NCBI RefSeq assembly: GCF_900113665.1
Contig: NZ_FOQD01000002.1
Span: 62,001-126,000, forward strand
Length of the DNA stretch: 64,000 bases
Origin: Planctomicrobium piriforme
GTDB lineage: Bacteria; Planctomycetota; Planctomycetia; Planctomycetales; Planctomycetaceae
Reading direction: 5' to 3'
Made by a program: the position numbers and the translations under genes. Positions within the stretch are counted from its first letter, which is position 1; every line of letters begins with the position of its first letter. A model generated the notes under the pieces. It was not told the origin of the DNA. It saw nothing but the letters and a program-made list of their open reading frames with translations, and searched no databases. Shown here in pieces: positions 17,479 to 25,408 of this stretch.

Positions 17479-18354
17479 GTGTCTCAGCTCGGCCTCGACA
17501 AGTTCGCCAAGAACCATGACTTCCTGATCGGCATCGACTCGGACGGCTGTGCGTTCGACTCGATGGAGATCAAGCACAAAGAATGCTTCATCCCTAATTT
17601 CATCAAGCACATGGGGCTGCAGCCGGTTTCCAAGTATGCCCGTGAAGCCGCCGAGTTCACGAACCTGTACTCCAAGACTCGCGGCGCGAACCGCTTCCCG
17701 GCCTACCTGCTGGCGCTCGATCTGATGGAAAAACGGGCCGAAGTCATTGCCCGCGGTGTGAAGCTCCCGAAGCTGCAGGGACTGCGAGACTGGGTCAAGC
17801 GCGAAACCAAGCTCGGCACCAAAACCCTCGGCCCTGAAGCCGAGAAGACCGGCGATTCGGATCTCAAGCAGGCCTATGCCTGGTCAAAGGCTGTCGACGA
17901 CTCCGTCAACGACATGGTTCACGACGTTCCGCCGTTCCCAGGCGTCGAAGACGCCCTGAAGAAGATGCAGGCCAAGGCCGACCTCATCGTCTGCTCAGCC
18001 ACTCCGAACGGCGCTCTGCAGAAGGAATGGGCAGAACACGGCATCGACAAGTATGTCCAGTGCATCGCCGGCCAGGAAACCGGCAGCAAAAAGGAATCCC
18101 TGAACGCCTGCAAGAAGTTCGGCTACTCTCCGGAAAAGATCCTGATGATCGGCGACGCCCCCGGCGATCAGTCGGCCGCCCTCGCAGTCGGCGCGCTGTT
18201 CTACCCGATCAATCCCGGCCATGAAGAAGCAAGCTGGGAACGCTTCAACCAAGAAGCGTGCGACAAGTTTTTCAACGGCACCTTCGCCGGCGCTTATCAG
18301 GAAAAGCTGATCAAGGAATTCGAGAAGTACCTGCCGGAACACCCGAGCTGGTAA
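17479..18354 (+). CDS. HAD-family hydrolase
   Basis: A 291-residue haloacid-dehalogenase-like phosphohydrolase. Motif I 'IGIDSDGCAFDSM' carries the nucleophile Asp and the general acid Asp, motif II is 'VCSATPNGAL', and motifs III/IV are 'ILMIGDAPGDQSAA'. A helical cap is inserted after motif I. The GTG at 17479 is preferred to the TTG at 17380, because GGGAG lies 8 bases upstream and the extra 33 residues have no family character. Substrate unknown. Confidence 0.88.
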   Translation: MSQLGLDKFAKNHDFLIGIDSDGCAFDSMEIKHKECFIPNFIKHMGLQPVSKYAREAAEFTNLYSKTRGANRFPAYLLALDLMEKRAEVIARGVKLPKLQGLRDWVKRETKLGTKTLGPEAEKTGDSDLKQAYAWSKAVDDSVNDMVHDVPPFPGVEDALKKMQAKADLIVCSATPNGALQKEWAEHGIDKYVQCIAGQETGSKKESLNACKKFGYSPEKILMIGDAPGDQSAALAVGALFYPINPGHEEASWERFNQEACDKFFNGTFAGAYQEKLIKEFEKYLPEHPSW

Positions 18355-18429
18355 GTCCGAATGTTGTGACCCCGCACTCCCACGCCAGACGTTTCGTGCC
18401 GGCGTGAGGAGCGACGGGGCGCAGAGAAG

Positions 18430-18615
18430 AAAAGAATTTGTCATTATCTCATTGGCCTTTGATGAAGCGATCGGCTGTCAGCAATCAGCTTTCAGCATGT
18501 ACTGATCCCTGACCTCTGGCCCCTGGCCCCTCATCCCTCTCCTTAACACTCGTCACTCAGCACTCAACTCCCCCTCCGGCTCTGGACACCCAACACTGGA
18601 CACTGGACTCTCCCG
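18430..18615. repeat. composite mosaic repeat, copy B
   Basis: Modules TTGTCATTATCTCATTGG, CGGCTGTCAGCAATCAGC, TTTCAGCATGT, GGCCCCTGGCCCCTC, ACACTCGTCACTCAGCACTC and GGACACTGGACTC follow each other in the same order as at 961-1095. The last module runs directly into the coding sequence of the ThiF gene. Confidence 0.75.
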
Positions 18616-18664
18616 CTATCGCAAGCAAACGCTGTTCGCCGGCATTGGCGACGCTGGTCAGCAT

Positions 18665-19633
18665 TTGTTGCGAACGAGCTGCGCGGTGGTTGTTGGCTGT
18701 GGCGCATTGGGTTCAGTGATCGCCGAGTCACTGGCTCGGGCCGGCATCGGCAGGTTGCGACTCATCGATCGCGACTTCGTTGAGCTATCGAACCTGCAGC
18801 GTCAGGTCCTCTATGACGAAACAGATGTTGCCGAGCGATTGCCAAAAGCAGTCGCGGCAGCCAGGAAGCTCGAGCGAATCAACAGCGACGTGGTCATCGA
18901 ACCGCATGTCGCCGACCTCTCGGCAGGGAACATTCTCGAACTGCTGCGCGGCGCTGATGTCATTCTCGATGGCACCGACAACTTCGAGACCCGGTTCCTC
19001 GTGAACGACGCTGCCGTCGAGCTCGGAATCCCGTGGGTGCATGCCGGCTGCGTGGGGAGTCATGGGCAGATCATGACGATTCTCCCCGGCCAGACTCCCT
19101 GCCTGCGCTGCCTGATGCCGTCCCCTCCGCCGCCGGGGGGAAGCGAAACCTGTGACACGGCCGGTGTGATCGGCCCGGCCGTGAACATTGTCGCCTCTTT
19201 GCAGGTGGTCGACGCCCTGAAGATCCTGACTGGCCAGCGCGAACTGATTCAGCCGGTCCTGTCGATCGTCGATGTGTGGACAGGCTCGCTACGGCAGATG
19301 CAGCTCGGCGGACTTAACCCGAGCCAGTGCCCCTGCTGCGGGGGAACCGAACGTCTGTGGCTGCACGGGCAGCAAGGCTCGCAATCAGTCATTCTCTGCG
19401 GCCGTAACTCGGTTCAGATTGCTCCAGCAGGGGCCGTGCAATTCGATTTCACGTCACTCGCCAACCGTCTGGCAAGCCTTGGCGCAGTGAAAGCGAATCC
19501 ATTCCTGCTGACATTCCGCCCTTCGGACTCGAACTGCGAAATGACGCTGTTTCGAGACGGCCGCGCGATCATCGGCGGGACGGAAGACCTCAGCGAGGCG
19601 AGAAGCTTGTACGCCCGCTACATCGGCGTCTGA
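18665..19633 (+). CDS. ThiF/MoeB/HesA-family E1-like adenylyltransferase
   Basis: An E1-like enzyme that adenylates the C-terminus of a small ubiquitin-like sulfur carrier (ThiS/MoaD type). ATP-binding 'VVVGCGALGSVIAESLARAG', 'LIDRDFVELSNLQRQ', the catalytic-loop region 'DGTDNFETRFLVND', the candidate active Cys in 'SETCDTAGVIGP', and zinc-type cysteines 'CLRCL' and 'CPCCG'. Conserved coding continues upstream of the TTG at 18665 ('RYRKQTLFAGIGDAGQHLL'), back to about 18614 where it meets a repeat, but no ATG, GTG or TTG was found in frame there. Thus the true start is unresolved. Confidence 0.85.
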   Translation: MLRTSCAVVVGCGALGSVIAESLARAGIGRLRLIDRDFVELSNLQRQVLYDETDVAERLPKAVAAARKLERINSDVVIEPHVADLSAGNILELLRGADVILDGTDNFETRFLVNDAAVELGIPWVHAGCVGSHGQIMTILPGQTPCLRCLMPSPPPPGGSETCDTAGVIGPAVNIVASLQVVDALKILTGQRELIQPVLSIVDVWTGSLRQMQLGGLNPSQCPCCGGTERLWLHGQQGSQSVILCGRNSVQIAPAGAVQFDFTSLANRLASLGAVKANPFLLTFRPSDSNCEMTLFRDGRAIIGGTEDLSEARSLYARYIGV

Positions 19634-19651
19634 CTCCCTCAGAGCCGCAGG

Positions 19652-19837
19652 TCAGTTGCCAATTTCAAAGACTTGAGGCGGAGCTGCGACTGGCTGCTCT
19701 TCAGCAACACGCTTGGCGTTTTTCTGGACACCGTCCATTCCCAGGATCATCACAAACACGAAAGCGGAGACGATCATGACCAGCACCATCCAACTGAGGC
19801 TGCGATCGATTCCCGACTGTTGAAATGTTCCAGGCAT
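19652..19837 (-). CDS. small single-span membrane protein
   Basis: A 61-residue protein: a short polar N-terminus, one membrane helix ('WMVLVMIVSAFVFVMILGM') and a charged C-terminal tail. The ATG at 19837 with GCGGAA upstream is chosen over the longer frame from 20041, whose extra residues look non-coding. It faces the ThiF gene tail to tail, 18 bases apart. No family recognised. Confidence 0.5.
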   Translation of the reverse strand: MPGTFQQSGIDRSLSWMVLVMIVSAFVFVMILGMDGVQKNAKRVAEEQPVAAPPQVFEIGN

Positions 19838-20160
19838 GGCCGTAATTCCGCGAAAATTCAGACCCGGCAGTGAGTGAAAAAATGGAGTATTTGCCCGACG
19901 CCTGCGCGCCGTGTTGCAAACCAAATACCAATCCGCAGAGATCTGCCTCAGACTCTGTATTGATAGCATTTTTTCAGGGAAAGCCGGGGAATCCACCCCG
20001 AGAAGACACTCCTGATCTCCGTTGTCTGTTCCGTTTTTCATACAATTCTGTTGCGGCGATGAAACACTCTGTTCAAAAATAAAAGTTCGGCCAAGCCGTT
20101 GTGATTGGTCTGTCGGAACCGCTTGCCCTGTGATTCGGATCGTCTGCCTGGAGCCCTTGA
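19838..20160. other. divergent intergenic region, nothing recognised
   Basis: About 320 bp between the small membrane protein and the YHS-domain protein. AT content is higher than in the neighbouring genes. No repeat or RNA gene seen. Confidence 0.35.
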
Positions 20161-20895
20161 ATGCATGTCATTCGTTCGTGGAAGGCCTCGCGACCCTGGC
20201 TGGTGCTGATCTTTTTGCTTGCCATCAGCACGTCAGCGAAATCCGCTTTAGACGAACCCGCTGCGCTGGCCGCCCGTCAGCAGCTCGAAACCTTCAACGG
20301 CGTCATTGGCGAGTGGCGCGGCACAGGTCAGCTCCGTCGCGGCTCGACGCAGGGAGCCTGGCGCGAGACCGGCGAGTTCGTCTGGGACTTCTCGCAGGCT
20401 CTCCCGGCCATTCGTTACGTCATCAAAGACGGCAAACAGGCCGCCTCCGGTCGAATCACCTGGAATGCCCCCGCACAACAGTTTGACCTCGCCTTGCAGA
20501 CGCTTGATGCGGGTGAACGCCAATTGTCCGGCACCTGGAAGGGGAATGAACTCGCCTTTTCCGGGCCTGCTGATGCCAGCGGCGTGCAGCATCGCGTGAC
20601 GATCACCGTCCTCAACGAAAAACGCGTGCTGGTGCTCTTCGAGAAGACCACCCCCAATGGTCAGGCATTCGTCAGGGTGGCGGAAGTCGGCTACACGCGG
20701 GAAGGGACGCATCTTGCCGATGCCGGAGCGACCGCCAGAGAATGCGTCGTCACCGGCGGGACAGGCACGATGACCGTCAGCTACAAAGGGGAAACGTACT
20801 ACGTCTGTTGCACCGGCTGCCGTCAGGCCTTCGAAGCAGATCCCGAAAAGATCATCGCCGAGTTCAAAGAGCGAATTCAAAAGCGACAGAAATAA
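20161..20895 (+). CDS. secreted protein with C-terminal YHS-like metal-binding domain
   Basis: A 244-residue exported protein. Signal peptide at residues 1-27 ('WLVLIFLLAISTSAKS'), a beta-rich middle domain of unknown function ('FNGVIGEWRGTGQL', 'WDFSQALPAIRYVI', 'LSGTWKGNELAFSG'), and a C-terminal YHS/TRASH-like module with 'ECVVTGG' and 'YKGETYYVCCTGCRQAFEAD', where the Cys residues suggest metal binding. Followed at 140 bases by a response regulator on the same strand. Role unknown; metal or haem handling in the periplasm is an inference. Confidence 0.75.
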   Translation: MHVIRSWKASRPWLVLIFLLAISTSAKSALDEPAALAARQQLETFNGVIGEWRGTGQLRRGSTQGAWRETGEFVWDFSQALPAIRYVIKDGKQAASGRITWNAPAQQFDLALQTLDAGERQLSGTWKGNELAFSGPADASGVQHRVTITVLNEKRVLVLFEKTTPNGQAFVRVAEVGYTREGTHLADAGATARECVVTGGTGTMTVSYKGETYYVCCTGCRQAFEADPEKIIAEFKERIQKRQK

Positions 20896-20906
20896 GAGTT
20901 TCTACT

Positions 20907-20944
20907 CCCTCACCCCGGTACTCCGGGGAGCGGGTTGGGGTGAG
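20907..20944. repeat. short palindromic repeat, R3-related
   Basis: CCCTCACCCCGGTACTCCGGGG followed by TTGGGGTGAG; folds into a hairpin. Nearly the same sequence lies at 50341-50384. Confidence 0.75.
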
Positions 20945-21035
20945 TGGAATTGCTGGAACTTCGACAGTCAAACAGATTCTCCTTCCAGTGGAGCCTCCGA
21001 ATGATAAGCAACCGGCAAAAACGAGACGCGTCCTC

Positions 21036-21752
21036 ATGAGCGAACCGAGTCGCATTCTGATTGTCGAAGATGAAGATGCCATCGCGAACGGATTGCGATT
21101 CAACTTCGAGGCGGAAGGCTACCACACCGTGGTCCGGTCCGACGGCCCGTCCGCGCTCGCCTTCCTCGACGAACGCCAGCAACAGATTGATCTCGTGATT
21201 CTCGATCTGATGCTGCCTGGAATGAGCGGCTACGAGATCTGCCGCGCGATCCGCGACCGCGACCCTCTCGTCCCGATCATCGTGCTCAGCGCCAGAACGC
21301 TCAGCGAAGACAAATCGCACGCCTTCGAGTGCGGCACCGACCAGTATGTCACCAAGCCGTTCGCCCTGCCGGAACTGCTCAGCCGCGTGCGAAATCTCCT
21401 CAAGCGCCGCCGGCAGATCGAGCACGTCTTTCAGTCGAGCCAGCATGACGACTACGCATTCGACAACGTGAAGGTCAACTTTCGCACGTTCGAAGTCACC
21501 CGGGGAGACGAACGCTTCTCGCTCACGACGATGGAACTGCAACTGCTGCGTTATTTCATCGAACACGAAGGGGCGGTGCTCTCCCGGACCAAGATTCTCA
21601 GCGACGTCTGGGAACAGGGGGCCGATGTCACATCCCGCACAATCGATAACTTCGTCATGCGGCTGCGGAAGTACATCGAGGAAGATCCAGGGAATCCGCG
21701 GCATTTGCTGTCTGTGCGCGGAACAGGCTACCGATTTGTCGCCGAACCCTGA
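21036..21752 (+). CDS. OmpR/PhoB-family response regulator
   Basis: A 238-residue two-component regulator. Receiver domain with acidic pocket 'IVEDEDA', phospho-acceptor Asp in 'VILDLMLPGMSGYE', Thr/Ser 'VLSART' and Lys in 'YVTKPFALPELL'. C-terminal winged-helix DNA-binding domain 'LTTMELQLLRYFIEHEGAVLS' and 'SRTIDNFVMRLRKYIEEDP' ending 'VRGTGYRFVAEP'. The ATG at 21036 is the only sensible start; the frame extends upstream without coding character. No histidine kinase is adjacent. Confidence 0.95.
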   Translation: MSEPSRILIVEDEDAIANGLRFNFEAEGYHTVVRSDGPSALAFLDERQQQIDLVILDLMLPGMSGYEICRAIRDRDPLVPIIVLSARTLSEDKSHAFECGTDQYVTKPFALPELLSRVRNLLKRRRQIEHVFQSSQHDDYAFDNVKVNFRTFEVTRGDERFSLTTMELQLLRYFIEHEGAVLSRTKILSDVWEQGADVTSRTIDNFVMRLRKYIEEDPGNPRHLLSVRGTGYRFVAEP

Positions 21753-21883
21753 GGTTCGCATTGAGTCGCCCCTCCGCGCTCGCCGACTTTTTCTAAAGAA
21801 ATGACGCCACAGGCCACGTTTGCCTTTCTTTGGCCAACGGCGCGGTATAATCGCTACCGACGGGGCGTGGGCGGAGGTGTGTA

Positions 21884-23212
21884 ATGAAGTTGCGTCGCAT
21901 GTATGCGTCGGCGGTCGTGGCGTGCCTGGCGTCTTCGTCGGCATTCGCCCAGAGTTTTCCCACCGTCATCGGGTCCACCGGCAAGCCCTACGGGCCGACT
22001 CAGGCCGAATATCAGTACCAGTTGCAATATGGCCGACCATCTCCCGGCAGCAACGGCAGCGGCCTGCAGTTTGTGAACGGCTACCCCGGCGGCGGTGGGG
22101 GAGGCGGCGGCGGACATGGCGGCTGGAACGGCGGCGGCGGGAACTGGAACCACGGCGGCAACTGGGGCGGCTGGGGTCCACAGATCTACATGGGCTTCGA
22201 CCCGTTCAACTACCCGCAGCAGGGCTACATCTACTACCCCAGTACCGCCTCCTACAACAACTTCTACAACTACAACTATGGAGCGCCCGCCGGCGGCCTC
22301 GTCGCCGACCTGACCCCGTCGACGCTCCTCCCGCTGCCTGGCAACGGCCTTCCGAATGGGTTGCCCACCAGCGGCATCTTCCAGGGGAACTACAGCGCCG
22401 GGCAGAATCCGTTTGCCTCGGTTCAGCCTGCTGCGCCGCCTGTCGCCCCTTCGACGCCGGATGAGCAGCAGAAGAGCATGCAGTTCCAGACGCAGGGAGA
22501 TATTCAGTTTCAGTTTCTGAATTATCTGGCCGCTTCCGAGCGGTATCGGAAATCGATCGACGCCGCCCGCGACCGCGCCGACCCCCGCTACCGCATTGCC
22601 CTCACACTGGCCGGGCGCAGCCGCTTCATGGAAGCGGTCGATCAGCTCAAACTCTCGGTTGCGATTGATCCGACCTTCCCGCAGCACGGCGACAGTCTCG
22701 ATCAGGTGTTCGGCACCATCAACACCTTTGAAAAAACGCGGGTGAAGCAACGAGTCGCCGAATGGACGTTGCAGGATCCCCGCGATCCGAATCGCCTGTT
22801 CCTGCTCGGCGCGTTGCTGTACATGGATGGCGATCCAAAATCACAGACGATCCTGAATACCGCCGTCGCCGTGTCTGGCCGTCAGGAACACCTGCTGGCG
22901 TTCATGGCCCCGCGCACGACTCCCATTCCGGCAACCGATACGGATCTGAATCCAAAACCAGTGCAGCCGCAACCCCCGCATCCGCAACCGCCGATGGGGA
23001 TGCAGCGGCCCATGAATCCCCCCGTGCCGGCCAACCCGGTTTTGCCCACTCCGGCACAGCAGCCGCCGATGCAGCAACACCCGATTCCAGCCGTCCCGCC
23101 AATGCCGGAATCACGCGAGATCCCGCAATTACCTGGGAACGCCCAACCCAGCCCCCTACCGGCATTTGGAGAAAGCGAAACCTCAGGCCCAGCACTCCCA
23201 CCACCACCGTAG
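21884..23212 (+). CDS. secreted low-complexity protein with TPR-like region
   Basis: A 442-residue exported protein. Signal peptide residues 1-22 ('ASAVVACLASSSAFAQ'), a Gly/Trp/Asn-rich stretch (about 65-100), a Tyr/Asn-rich stretch (about 105-135), a helical TPR-like region (about 190-330, 'FLNYLAASERYRKSIDAARDR', 'RFMEAVDQLKLSVAIDP') and a Pro-rich tail of about 110 residues. Similar proteins are frequent in planctomycetes; no function is known. It may be an envelope scaffold. Confidence 0.75.
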   Translation: MKLRRMYASAVVACLASSSAFAQSFPTVIGSTGKPYGPTQAEYQYQLQYGRPSPGSNGSGLQFVNGYPGGGGGGGGGHGGWNGGGGNWNHGGNWGGWGPQIYMGFDPFNYPQQGYIYYPSTASYNNFYNYNYGAPAGGLVADLTPSTLLPLPGNGLPNGLPTSGIFQGNYSAGQNPFASVQPAAPPVAPSTPDEQQKSMQFQTQGDIQFQFLNYLAASERYRKSIDAARDRADPRYRIALTLAGRSRFMEAVDQLKLSVAIDPTFPQHGDSLDQVFGTINTFEKTRVKQRVAEWTLQDPRDPNRLFLLGALLYMDGDPKSQTILNTAVAVSGRQEHLLAFMAPRTTPIPATDTDLNPKPVQPQPPHPQPPMGMQRPMNPPVPANPVLPTPAQQPPMQQHPIPAVPPMPESREIPQLPGNAQPSPLPAFGESETSGPALPPPP

Positions 23213-23225
23213 GAGTGGGGGTCAT

Positions 23226-23452
23226 CGGCCACACTCAACACTCGTCACTCAACTCTCTTGCCAGCTCTGGACACTGGACTTTGTCCCCTCACCCCCGGCC
23301 CCTCTCCCCGATGGGACGCTGCGTAAAGGTGGGGAATCGAACTCGGGGCGAGGGGAGCCATCCATTCCCCACACTCAACTCTCAACACTCGTCACTCAAC
23401 TCCGTGTCTGGCTCTGGACCCTCGACACTGGACTCTCGACTCTTCCACAGTA
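23226..23452. repeat. R2-R3-R2 nested repeat block
   Basis: A module with CTCAACACTCGTCACTCAAC and GGACACTGGACT at 23226-23283 is repeated in the same direction at about 23378-23440. Between the two copies sits a complete R3 palindrome (23283-23363) like the one at 896-965. The block fills the space before purQ. Confidence 0.8.
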
Positions 23453-23517
23453 CCCTCGCAGCGCCCAACGCCCTAAAATGCGGCCTTGAACTTCCTGTTC
23501 GAGGTAAAGACTCCCCC

Positions 23518-24324
23518 ATGGCGACTCCCCGCGTCTGCGTTTTGCGTGCCCCAGGCACCAACTGTGATTACGAAACCGCTTTCGCCTTCGAGCAATCCGG
23601 CGCACAGGCGGATCGCGTGCATCTGTTTCGCCTGCTCGAAGATCCCAAGCTGCTGGCCGACTATCAGGTGCTCTGTATCCCCGGCGGTTTCAGCTACGGC
23701 GACGACGTTGGGGCAGGCGTGGTCTTTGCGACACAACTGCGGCACCGACTGACCGAAGCCATCGGCAACTTCCTCCAGCGCGACACCCTCACGCTGGGCA
23801 TCTGCAACGGCTTTCAGGTGCTTCTGAAGGCCGGCATCCTCCCTGGCGGTTCCGCTGGCTGGTCCGCATCAACGCAGACCCAGCCCCCCGCGACTCTCAC
23901 TTGGAACGCCAATGGCCGCTACACCGACCTGTGGGTGAACCTGAAAGTCGCTTCGTCGAAGAACGTCTTCCTGCAGGGAATCGACACGCTCCCCTGTCCC
24001 ATCGCCCATGGCGAAGGCCGGTTGGTCGTCAGCGATCCCGCCATCCTCGCCGACTGGAAAACCAACGGGCAGATCGCCCTGCAATACGTCGACTCTAAGA
24101 CTGCGCAATGCGACGGAGAGCTGCTGCCGTTTCCGGTGAACCCCAACGGCTCCGTCGCGAACATCGCTGGCCTGGGCGATGCGACCGGCCGCGTCCTCGG
24201 CCTGATGCCGCACCCCGAACGCTTTTTGTTCGCGACCCAGCACCCGCAATGGACCCGACTCGGCCTCAAAGGGGACGGTGAAGGCTTCAAACTCTTCCGC
24301 AACGCGGTCGCTTATTTTGGGTGA
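23518..24324 (+). CDS. purQ: phosphoribosylformylglycinamidine synthase, glutaminase subunit
   Basis: A 268-residue class I glutamine amidotransferase of the PurQ type, which supplies ammonia to PurL in purine synthesis. N-terminal 'VCVLRAPGTNCDYETAFAFE' start, nucleophile Cys in 'LGICNGFQVLLKAG', 'IPGGFSYGDDVGAG' and the C-terminal His-x-Glu 'MPHPERFLF'. ATG 23518 has GAGGTAA 10 bases upstream. purL and purS are not in the window, though purH is 6 kb away. The stop is 2 bases from the stop of the convergent kinase-like gene. Confidence 0.95.
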   Translation: MATPRVCVLRAPGTNCDYETAFAFEQSGAQADRVHLFRLLEDPKLLADYQVLCIPGGFSYGDDVGAGVVFATQLRHRLTEAIGNFLQRDTLTLGICNGFQVLLKAGILPGGSAGWSASTQTQPPATLTWNANGRYTDLWVNLKVASSKNVFLQGIDTLPCPIAHGEGRLVVSDPAILADWKTNGQIALQYVDSKTAQCDGELLPFPVNPNGSVANIAGLGDATGRVLGLMPHPERFLFATQHPQWTRLGLKGDGEGFKLFRNAVAYFG

Positions 24325-24326
24325 AA

Positions 24327-25088
24327 TCAGTTCCAGCCGACGATCAGCGTCTGCTGAACCAGCAGCAGTGCCGCGGCGGTGAAGCCGACGGTCAGGTTGT
24401 CGTTGAGTTTCAACGGCAGCGTTTCGACCAGGCCGCAGATCATCACCACGGGAGCGACGACCAGCAGGGCGGTCGTCAGCGGCACATGCGGGTTCGCTTC
24501 CGCCCAATAGATGGCAGTCGCCATCAGGCTGCCCATCACCATGAACGAGACGAGGCCTGCCCAGGATTTACGAGCGTTCCAGGGAACGCGAGGGCCACGG
24601 GTGAGAATACCGACCAGCGTCGCGCATCCATCGCCGAATGAGATGATCGCGGCGACCGCCAGGGGGATTTCAAGGTTGCTGCGACACATCAGGCACAGAA
24701 GTGTGAGCGGGATGACGTATCCAAAGATTGAGGGCGCGATGTCCTCATCCAGACTACGGCAGTAAGCCCGTTGATAGCGGATCGCAGCCAACGCCGGCAG
24801 GATGATGCCGAAGGCCACGATCACCAGCATCACCCACAGACGCACGGTTTCCATGTGTGGAATAACCGGGAGGGTGAAGGCCAGCACGCCAGGGAAGAAA
24901 TGCCACAGGCGTCGGCGCATCTCCTGCGCGCACATACGACTGCGTAGAGTTTGCAAGATCGGAGTCGGAGCGGGGGCGAGGGTCGCCGATTGGGACATTG
25001 CAGTCAGTTTCTCAGGCTGCCGCCGCGCCTTCGGCGAGTTTGGACGCTTCCTCCGTGCGACCAGAGTTGTTCCCTTTGGGAAATTCAT
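24327..25088 (-). CDS. phytol/dolichol-kinase-like membrane protein
   Basis: A 253-residue membrane protein with seven or so helices, of the CTP-dependent lipid kinase / phosphatidate cytidylyltransferase-like family (SEC59, phytol kinase). The hallmark 'ISFGDGCATLVG' followed by 'PWNARKSWAGLVSFMVMGS' corresponds to the family's D-G-A..G and RKSWAG block. Probably phosphorylates an isoprenoid or similar lipid alcohol. ATG 25088 is preceded by GGGAAGA; ATG 24998 would give 223 residues and start closer to the family core. Confidence 0.75.
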   Translation of the reverse strand: MNFPKGTTLVARRKRPNSPKARRQPEKLTAMSQSATLAPAPTPILQTLRSRMCAQEMRRRLWHFFPGVLAFTLPVIPHMETVRLWVMLVIVAFGIILPALAAIRYQRAYCRSLDEDIAPSIFGYVIPLTLLCLMCRSNLEIPLAVAAIISFGDGCATLVGILTRGPRVPWNARKSWAGLVSFMVMGSLMATAIYWAEANPHVPLTTALLVVAPVVMICGLVETLPLKLNDNLTVGFTAAALLLVQQTLIVGWN

Positions 25089-25408
25089 CGTTTCTTCCCA
25101 TTGGCACCATGTGCAAGCGTTGTTTTTAAACGCAAACAGCGTGCCTGTTTCCGGCGAGTATCCGGACGGGGACCCAGGTGCGAGATTCACACAAACTGAA
25201 TCATTCGGCAGAAAATGCCGCAGAGCAGGGAAAAACTTCACAAAACAGCAGTCGGAATCAGAATCCGCTGACGTGAAATCGGCAAAACACGAACTGGGCC
25301 GATCGCGCAAGCTGCGCAATCAGCGTTCAGCAGGATGCCTCAGCAACCGGGCAGTCCCACAATTCGCAGGCAGTCGATCAACCGCCGACCTCAGGCCCGA
25401 TCCCGGGG
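25089..25408. other. intergenic region, nothing recognised
   Basis: 320 bp between two minus-strand genes. No repeat of the described families, RNA gene or terminator hairpin was identified. Confidence 0.35.

Noticed and set aside
22762..23517. Long upstream extension of purQ in the same frame
   Set aside because: It reads through the other gene and repeats; PurQ starts at 23518 with a ribosome binding site and correct family N-terminus.
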